Shown here one piece after another: positions 58,063-64,000 of a DNA stretch of 64,000 nucleotides. A model generated the notes under the pieces. That model searched no databases and was not told the DNA's origin. It worked only from the letters and a program-made list of their open reading frames with translations. Numbering within the stretch: position 1 is the stretch's first letter; every line of letters starts with the position of its first letter. The stretch is taken from positions 16,161,661 through 16,225,660 of the forward strand of contig OY855906.1 of assembly GCA_963693305.1 (NCBI GenBank), read 5' to 3'. The DNA comes from Meandrina meandrites (taxonomy: Eukaryota; Cnidaria; Anthozoa; Scleractinia; Meandrinidae). A program made the position numbers and the translations under genes.

Positions 58063-58766
58063 ATGCAGGAGGCCGATGTTACTAGAATTGTCGAGTCGAC
58101 AATTGCCGACTAAAACCTTGGTTTATTAGCTTCGATGAAGTCGTTGCTAGATACTTCTTTGACGGATCTCAAGCGTTCTCACGTGGACACGGCCGATTCT
58201 CAGCTCAAAGAAATAAAAAGCTCAAGTTTGACGTGCCGCATCGTTTCAAGAAGAAAGGGAACGAGGATCAATACAAGTTTAATCTCAAAGTTACCGACGC
58301 CATTGTTGAAGCTAAAGAAGCCTGTTCGTCCCAACAGCTCGACAAAGTCCACGCTTCCCTCGAGAAAGGTGAGAAGCTTTTGTCAGAGAGACAGAAACAT
58401 ATTCTGCTGGCCGATAAGTCCGACTTTGGATGGTCGTTAATACAGGAGTACAAGCGAAATGATCTTGCGGACGATTCTGACGATGAGAAAAAGTTAATTC
58501 GAGCAGAAGCCAGAGCGCGTACCCAAGCCAAACAGAACTTGGCTCGAAACAAGATAAACTTAGCGAGCAGCAGAAAGGAGCCTTCCGCTTTCACGCCAGT
58601 CGCAGCAACCACTTCCAGCCATTTTTACAGCAACAGTGCAAGACCCATACTAACAGTCCAGACAAGGCTGCAAACCAAACCGGGTTCCTGTTTTGCCGGT
58701 AATAAGCCAGGACATTGGAGGGCTCAGTGTCCTCTCAATTCTACCAAGTTCCAGTCTGGTCAATGA
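58063..58766 (+). pseudogene. Ngaro gag-like ORF, interrupted
   Basis: The probable start at 58063 is in frame with MKSLLDTSLTDLKRS at 58135, but a TAA lies between them (58111). Near 58217 a one-base loss in an A run moves the reading into the frame of 58233-58766. That frame encodes a charged helical region (SERQKHILLADKSDFGWSLI), a basic region and a nucleocapsid-type CFAGNKPGHWRAQC in which the second Cys of the CCHC knuckle is Gly. It ends with TGA at 58764, in frame with the pol region that follows. Packaging function is inferred from position and the knuckle. Confidence 0.75.
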
Positions 58767-60880
58767 CTAGCCGACCATCAAGGTGTTGTCAATTCTATTT
58801 TTGTTTCTAATCTTAGTGACACTTGCGATGATGAAATTTCAGATTTAAGTCATTTAGATACCGCAGTTGAAATTAAGTCACTGTTAAATTATGAGTTTAC
58901 TTCAGGTCAATCTAATATTCCTTCGGTTCGCGGTCGTTTGGCTCTTCATGAATGGCTTAATTTAGGTGCTTCGGGGTTTATTTTAAGCGTGGTGCGCGAT
59001 GGTTATAAAATCCCATTTGTGGCTCTCCCGCCTCCCAAAGTTAGTTCTAACAATACCTCTGCGCTTAAGGATAGTCTTTTTGTTTCAGAGGCTATTTCCG
59101 ATTTGTTAAGAACCAAGTGTGTTGAGATTCTTGATCATCAGCCTGACATACTTAATCCACTTTCTGTTTCTATACAGCCTTCAGGCAAGAAAAGATTGAT
59201 TCTTGATTTGAGGCATGTCAATTTGTATGTCTTTAAGCGTAAATTTAGATGTGAAGACATTTCCGTAGCTCTTCAAATTTTCGCTAAGGGGTTTTATCTT
59301 TTCAAGTTTGATCTAAAGTCTGGGTACCATCACGTAGAAATTTTTCCGGAGCACCGGAAATATTTAACTTTCTCCTGGGATTTTGGTGACGGTGTGGTTA
59401 AATATTTTCAGTTCACAGTTTTGCCCTTTGGCTTGTCATCCGCACCTTATCTATTAACCAAATTATTCAAGCCCATTTTGACTTCATGGAGGTGTAAGGG
59501 AATTCCCATGGCAATTTTTCTTGACGATGGTTTGGGTGGTGGTGTCAATACTATCAAGGCTAAAATTAACAGCTTTACAGTTCGCGCAGATTTGACAAGA
59601 AATGGCTTTCTTATTAACGAAGAGAAGTCCCTTTGGGAACCTGTTCAAGTTATTACCTGGCTTGGCACTGTTTTTGATACTTTTCAAGGTGTTATTTCTG
59701 TTACTGAACGCAGGATTTCTAAGTTAAAGAGTAGCATTAGTTTTATTCGTAAGGTTGATTGTAAGAGTGTCAAAGTTAGAGATCTTGCTTCTGTGGTAGG
59801 CCAAGTCACTTCGCTCACTTCTTGTGTAGGAAGTGTGGCTAGGATAATGACACGTTCTTTGTATGCTGCTGTTAATCAGAAACTGCGGTGGAATTCTGAG
59901 GTTGAATTAACTAAGGAAGCTTGCGCTGAATTAGCATTTTGGAGTGAGAATGTAGAATCCCTTAATTTTCATTGCCCCTGGGTGCCTTTGCAACCGCCTG
60001 TTAAGTTTGTTTATTCTGACGCGTCTGATCACGCATGTAGTTCTTTCATTGACAATGAGCACAAGGTTTTTCATCAAAATTGGAGTCCCGAAGAAAGTTC
60101 TAAGAGTTCCACGTGGAGGGAACTTAGGACCGTAGATCTAGCGCTGTCAGCTTTTGCCCCCGATCTTCAGAGCAAAAAAGTTGCTTGGTTTACTGACAAC
60201 ACCAGCGTGGTCAGTATTGTTTACAATGGCAGTAAAGTTACAGAACTTCAGTCCCTAGCGCTTTCTATTTTTAATGTTTGTGCCCGTACTGGCATTTCTA
60301 TTTAAATGAAGTGGTTCCCTAGGTCTTTGAATTGCCAGGCTGATCTTTTGAGTAGAACCATCGATTTTGATGATTATACCATAAACGACGACATTTTTCA
60401 CATGCTTGATTGTAAATGGGAAAAAAAAAAAAAGGATAGGTTTGCCTGTAGTTATAACGCGAAGCTTTCGCGTTACAATTCTAGATTTTACCAGCCGGGC
60501 GCCGAAGCAGTAGACGCCTTCACCCAAAACTGGGATTGCGAAAATAATTGGATTCTTCCTCCGGTTTCGTAAATAAGTAGAGTTATTTCTCATGCTAGAG
60601 CTTGTAAGGCTGTAGGAACACTTGTCATTCCAATGTGGAAGTCATCATATTTTTGGGTTTTGTTGTTTGACGATGGCAAACACTGGGATGCGTTTGTTGA
60701 CACTTCCTAGGTTTAAGCATCTTTTTACAAGAGGTAAAGCCAAGAACCACGTTTTCGGTTCAAGGGATTTGTCTTTCAGTGTAGTAGCTTTGCGTCTTAA
60801 TTTTAAGCGACCTAGAACGCAGTCTTTTTTGGGCTTTTGCACCGTGGATGGTGGCAGTTGTGCACAATGCTACAACTGTT
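58767..60880 (+). pseudogene. Ngaro reverse transcriptase-RNase H, interrupted by two stops and a frameshift
   Basis: The frame is open directly after the gag TGA. From about 58938 the reverse transcriptase has SGKKRLILDLRHVN, FKFDLKSGYHHVEI, PFGLSSAPYLLTKLF and the catalytic FLDD (near 59518, replacing YxDD, usual for DIRS-order elements). RNase H follows with VYSDASDHACSSFI, WRELRTVDLAL and WFTDNTSVVSIV. TAA at 60303 cuts it just before KWFPRSLNCQADLLSR; a second TAA is at 60570 after the DRFACSYNAKLSRYNSRFYQ domain; a frame change occurs near 60708. An A run near 60421 replaces part of a conserved stretch. The longest open part is 455 residues. Confidence 0.88.
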
Positions 60881-61147
60881 AGGGTCTTCGGAACCCATAT
60901 TTGAAAAGTTTCTTTTTGATACTTCTATCTGTTGTCTATATGAAGACATTTGTGAGCCAGATTATGGCCTTTGTTTTTCTAGTGTTTTCTAGTGTTTCTG
61001 TATTTATTAAAGACTAGATATTTTTAATGAAGGTATCTGGAAAGAGGCAGCAGCTCTTGAAGACCAAGGTTTACAGGGTCTTGCCTCAAGGCTTCAGAGG
61101 TCCGTTTTGCAGGCGAGGGCGCCAGCCACTACTATGACACTACTACC

Positions 61148-62038
61148 ATGTACTACCGGGCGTTCAAGAAATGGAAGGACTTTGCTTTCAGCAATTTGAA
61201 GAAGACTTCTTTTCTCCCCATAAGTCCTATTCATGTAGCGCTTTATTTACAACATGTATTGGAATCCACTAGGTCGTGTAGTTCCGTTGATACTGCTTTT
61301 TATGCCATTAAGTGGGCCCATGAGATGGCCGGTATGGTCTCTCCTACGGATAATCAGTTAGTCTCTAGAGTTCGGGAAGCTGCCAAGAGAATTTTAGGCG
61401 CCGTGAGACCCAATAGGAAGGAACCGATAACAATAGAAGTCCTTAATGATATGGTGGGTCGGGCTGATCTGTCTAACATTCTGCAGCTTAGAAATGTGTG
61501 CTTATATGCATTATCTTATGCAGGGTTTTTCAGATCGGAGGAGGTTCTTAATATTAGAATGTATCATATTTATTTCCACGAGGGGTATATGCTTATCAAA
61601 GTGGAAAAGAGCAAGACCGACCAGCTCAGACAAGGTGATGAGGCTGTGATTGCCCAATCAGGGGGGAGGGTCTGCCCCGTTTCCTTGCTTAAAACCTACT
61701 TAAGTAAATTAGATATCGACCCCCTCTCTAGTGAGTTTATTTTCCGACCTTTAGTTAAAACTAAGTCGTCTTACAAGTTGGTCCAAAAGGATAAGCCTAT
61801 TTCTTATACAACGTTCAGGGATCAGTTAGCCAAAAGTCTACAGAATGTTGTTCCAGATCCCTCTGTTTATGGGACTCACTCATTTCGTTCGGGAGGAGCC
61901 TCTAGTGCTGCTAATAGAAGAGTTAGTGACAGAGTTTTCCAGAGGCACGGCCGATGGAAAAGCGTTGCAGCTAAGGATGGTTATGTCAAGGATGACATTT
62001 CTTCACGTCTTCAAGTTTCAAAGTCTTTAGGACTTTAG
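61148..62038 (+). CDS. Ngaro tyrosine recombinase
   Basis: 296 residues. Tyrosine recombinases cut and rejoin DNA through a phosphotyrosine link; here the role would be integration of a circular cDNA. The N-terminal core-binding half has YRAFKKWKDFAF and PISPIHVALYLQHV. The catalytic half has Arg in SYAGFFRSEEVLNIR, HxxR in THSFRSGGAS, HGRWKS, and the nucleophile Tyr in KDGYVKDD, so the R-HxxR-H/W-Y set is intact. The upstream sequence (61035-61145) encodes a likely N-terminal extension (EDQGLQGLASRLQRSVLQAR) in another frame, so either a small indel lies near 61130 or translation begins at the Met at 61148. Confidence 0.9.
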   Translation: MYYRAFKKWKDFAFSNLKKTSFLPISPIHVALYLQHVLESTRSCSSVDTAFYAIKWAHEMAGMVSPTDNQLVSRVREAAKRILGAVRPNRKEPITIEVLNDMVGRADLSNILQLRNVCLYALSYAGFFRSEEVLNIRMYHIYFHEGYMLIKVEKSKTDQLRQGDEAVIAQSGGRVCPVSLLKTYLSKLDIDPLSSEFIFRPLVKTKSSYKLVQKDKPISYTTFRDQLAKSLQNVVPDPSVYGTHSFRSGGASSAANRRVSDRVFQRHGRWKSVAAKDGYVKDDISSRLQVSKSLGL

Positions 62039-62079
62039 TTCTTTTCCCGTTTTGTCAAGCCCTATACTTTTTCTTCTAG

Positions 62080-62182
62080 GTTGTAGTATAACGTATTGTT
62101 ATTGTCCCGGTGCTCGGCCGAAACCTCCAAAATAAACCTAATGGTTTTGTACATGTTGTCTACTGCGTGGTGGAGCTGAAAT
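62080..62182 (+). repeat. Ngaro split repeat B1
   Basis: 103 bp, GTTGTAGTATAACGTATTG to GGTGGAGCTGAAAT, with AATAAA at 62131. One difference from B2 was seen (TATTGTCCC against TATAGTCCC). Confidence 0.93.
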
Positions 62183-62373
62183 ATGGAATTTCTGGCGTTT
62201 GAGTGAACACGAATTAGCCGGAAATTGAATATTTCTGCGGCACTAGAGCAGTGGGGACTGGCGCTAGCCCAGTCGAAGTGAGCATGTGCATGAGGGAGGG
62301 CTATATAAGAGATGATTATCACGTGGGAAATCATTCTAGGCCGACACCTCGTTAGCCCAGTTCGTTATTTATT
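62181..62373 (+). repeat. Ngaro split repeat A2
   Basis: Follows B1 directly and is identical to A1 over 193 bp. It is separated from B2 by a 267-bp unique spacer starting with a TTTA/TTA-rich run. Confidence 0.93.
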
Positions 62374-62640
62374 TATTTATTTATTTATTTTATTATTATT
62401 ATTATTTTTTTTTTTAATTTTAATCATTTACTTTTAAGTATGTCATTCTTGGTAGTCATACATTTAGTAGCTCCGTAGGATGGGCTATTTGAGCTTGAGC
62501 CATGGTTCCTACCCAGATTTCCTGCCGTGTTTTTTCCCCTCCAGGGTTTTTCTGGCAGGTTTTTTCTGGCCTCCGTCTGACAGTAGCTTTTATATACTGT
62601 CGCTCAGCTCTGTTACATGTTATATAATATGGATGTAATT

Positions 62641-62743
62641 GTTGTAGTATAACGTATTGTTATAGTCCCGGTGCTCGGCCGAAACCTCCAAAATAAACCT
62701 AATGGTTTTGTACATGTTGTCTACTGCGTGGTGGAGCTGAAAT
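62641..62743 (+). repeat. Ngaro split repeat B2 (3' end of element)
   Basis: Second B copy, with AATAAA at 62692. The element ends at GAGCTGAAAT, after which similarity to B1 stops. Confidence 0.93.
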
Positions 62744-64000
62744 GACACCTTGAGGTTCCTTTGGGTACCTATGCATTACCTTAATTGTGAACCGCCACAG
62801 GCTCCTCAAATCATGTTCCAACGTAGGGTAGTGCTTTGTTATGACCTGTTGCGATCGATCCTAATTGTTTCACGAGCCATTGAATAGCGTGGGTGGACAG
62901 TTTCCTTTTTGAACGCATCGCCGCTATTGGTTCCTTTTAAAAATTGTGTACCTTTAGGTGCTTTGTTGTTATGATACAACGCGTTCAAGTAAGCGAGGTT
63001 TTGTGCCAAGCAGGCCCGTTCACTTCCTGCTGCAAACTTTTGTTCGTGCCGCATCCGATCCCTTCGTTTAAAGATAAGTATCTTATCTGCTTCTGGTCTA
63101 CGAGCATACAAAGAAGGTAAGTACATGGCTTGTTGCTAATAGAACTCAGTTCAAAGGGTGGAGAGTGCTATCCACCGGATAAATCGCTATCTCTGTATCG
63201 AAACCATCCTCAGGCAAATCAAATAAGTGATAAATTTTGCTATACTGTAAATCCTGACCACTGAAAAAAACTCAGTAGTTCTTATCCGCGTTGAATAAGT
63301 GTTAACAAAACAAACTACGCTATCCACTGGATAGCGTTAATATCCACCTTTTGAAAAACTGAGGCTTTCAGGTGCTATTTAAAGAGAACAACTTGCGTGA
63401 ACCGAGCAGCATTTCGTTTTAAACAGATGCCGTTTGTCGTATTTATAAAAACAGATCAGTTTTAAGAGATGGCTGCTCATAAAGGGCATATCAGATGATA
63501 ACTAATTGAGAAGTAAACCCTAAAGTATTGCGATAACTTTAAAGTTTCCTCTTATCAAAGTTGCTTGCCGAGAGGATATCGTTTTGATCGCGGAATAGTC
63601 AGCATAACTTAACAGCAACTTTGGTTAAAAAAAGCATAGAAAGCAACTTTAAAGAATCCGTTGTGTTTAACATACGCGGTTCTCCATTCATGATCGAAGC
63701 GGAATAACCGGAGAATTTTTGATTTGCATAAATATCCTGGTCATGCAGCATAACAAAATAACAGGAAGAAGTTGATCATTAAGTTGTTTCTTTAGAAATC
63801 AGTGAATTTTTACCGAGATCACGAAAGCAAGGGAATGAACGAGATCAGCATATTAAGAATGAATATCTCAGTGGAGTCAGTATAGGCAACCCCTTTCTTT
63901 AATAACCAATACTATATTTCACTGTATGAATTGAATAATAGCTAACTGCCGTGGTGCGTATAATATAACTAGTCAGACAACATTATCAAGAAGTCAGTTA
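62744..64000. other. Right flank: one foldback element, no supported gene
   Basis: A 95-residue minus-strand ORF at 62839-63126 is Arg/Lys-rich and unrecognised. Otherwise only the MITE at 63143-63365 is identified. Confidence 0.5.
63143..63365. mobile_element. Foldback MITE, GGCCCAGTTGTTCAAAGG family, copy 3 (diverged)
   Basis: It starts ACTCAGTTCAAAGGGTGG, ends CACCTTTTGAAAAACTGAGG and contains AAACAAACTACGCTATCC and ATCCACTGGATAGCG as in copies 1 and 2. It is larger than the others because of an internal insertion. Confidence 0.7.

Larger units (their letters stand above)
57836..62743 (+). mobile_element. Ngaro-type tyrosine-recombinase retrotransposon (DIRS order)
   Basis: A 4.9-kb element with split direct repeats A1 (57836-58028), B1 (62080-62182), A2 (62181-62373) and B2 (62641-62743), the arrangement that defines Ngaro/PAT elements. 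The order is gag, reverse transcriptase-RNase H with the DIRS-type C-terminal domain, then tyrosine recombinase instead of an integrase. Such elements replicate through a circular DNA intermediate joined by recombination, so no target duplication is expected and none is seen. A1 has GGCTATATAAGAG as a promoter; B1 and B2 carry AATAAA. gag and pol are interrupted, while the recombinase looks intact. Confidence 0.92.

Noticed and set aside
1..64000. CRISPR array, prokaryotic operons, phage or plasmid features
   Set aside because: Tandem repeats seen are satellites or microsatellites without regular unique spacers; gene structure is eukaryotic throughout.

Overview
The window is nuclear DNA from an invertebrate animal, most likely an anthozoan cnidarian (stony coral or sea anemone). 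The sequence is AT-rich, genes are split into many short GT-AG exons, and introns are full of small DNA transposons, foldback elements and tRNA-derived SINEs of the kind common in corals. The species assignment is inference.

Two host genes are supported. (1) On the minus strand, 35377 down to 3511, lie the first 22 coding exons of VPS13D, a very large bridge-like lipid transfer protein. They give about 1,100 N-terminal residues, every exon junction keeps phase, and the gene continues off the left edge. (2) On the plus strand, 38554 to 55850, lies a complete five-exon, 339-residue membrane-anchored short-chain dehydrogenase of the SDR16C group (DHRS3/RDH10-like retinoid dehydrogenases). The two genes are divergent, with about 3.2 kb between start codons. 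As recalled, human VPS13D and DHRS3 are also neighbours, so this may be an ancient linkage.

Layout: 1-3510 has repeats but no supported exon. 3511-35377 is VPS13D. Its 3'-side introns are short; the 5'-side introns are long and repeat-filled: intron 6 carries a satellite of about 2.5 kb, intron 5 two long hairpins, and intron 3 (10 kb) a stack of DNA transposons inserted into one another. 35378-38553 is the divergent promoter region, now split by a 1.8-kb Mutator-like element with a 9-bp target duplication. 38816-52956 is SDR intron 1, holding Ty3/gypsy, LINE, PIF/Harbinger and TPR-repeat relics plus foldback elements. 52957-55850 holds SDR exons 2-5; the acceptor of exon 2 is duplicated in tandem. 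57836-62743 is a nearly complete tyrosine-recombinase retrotransposon of Ngaro type: split direct repeats A1...B1-A2...B2, gag, RT/RNase H and tyrosine recombinase. Its A repeats are identical although gag and pol are broken. gag and pol share a frame and are separated by a UGA-CUAG stop, a recognised readthrough context. 62744-64000 has a foldback element and no supported gene.

No rRNA, tRNA gene, CRISPR or prokaryotic feature was seen. Exon boundaries were worked out by hand from splice consensus, phase and remembered family similarity; no alignment was run.
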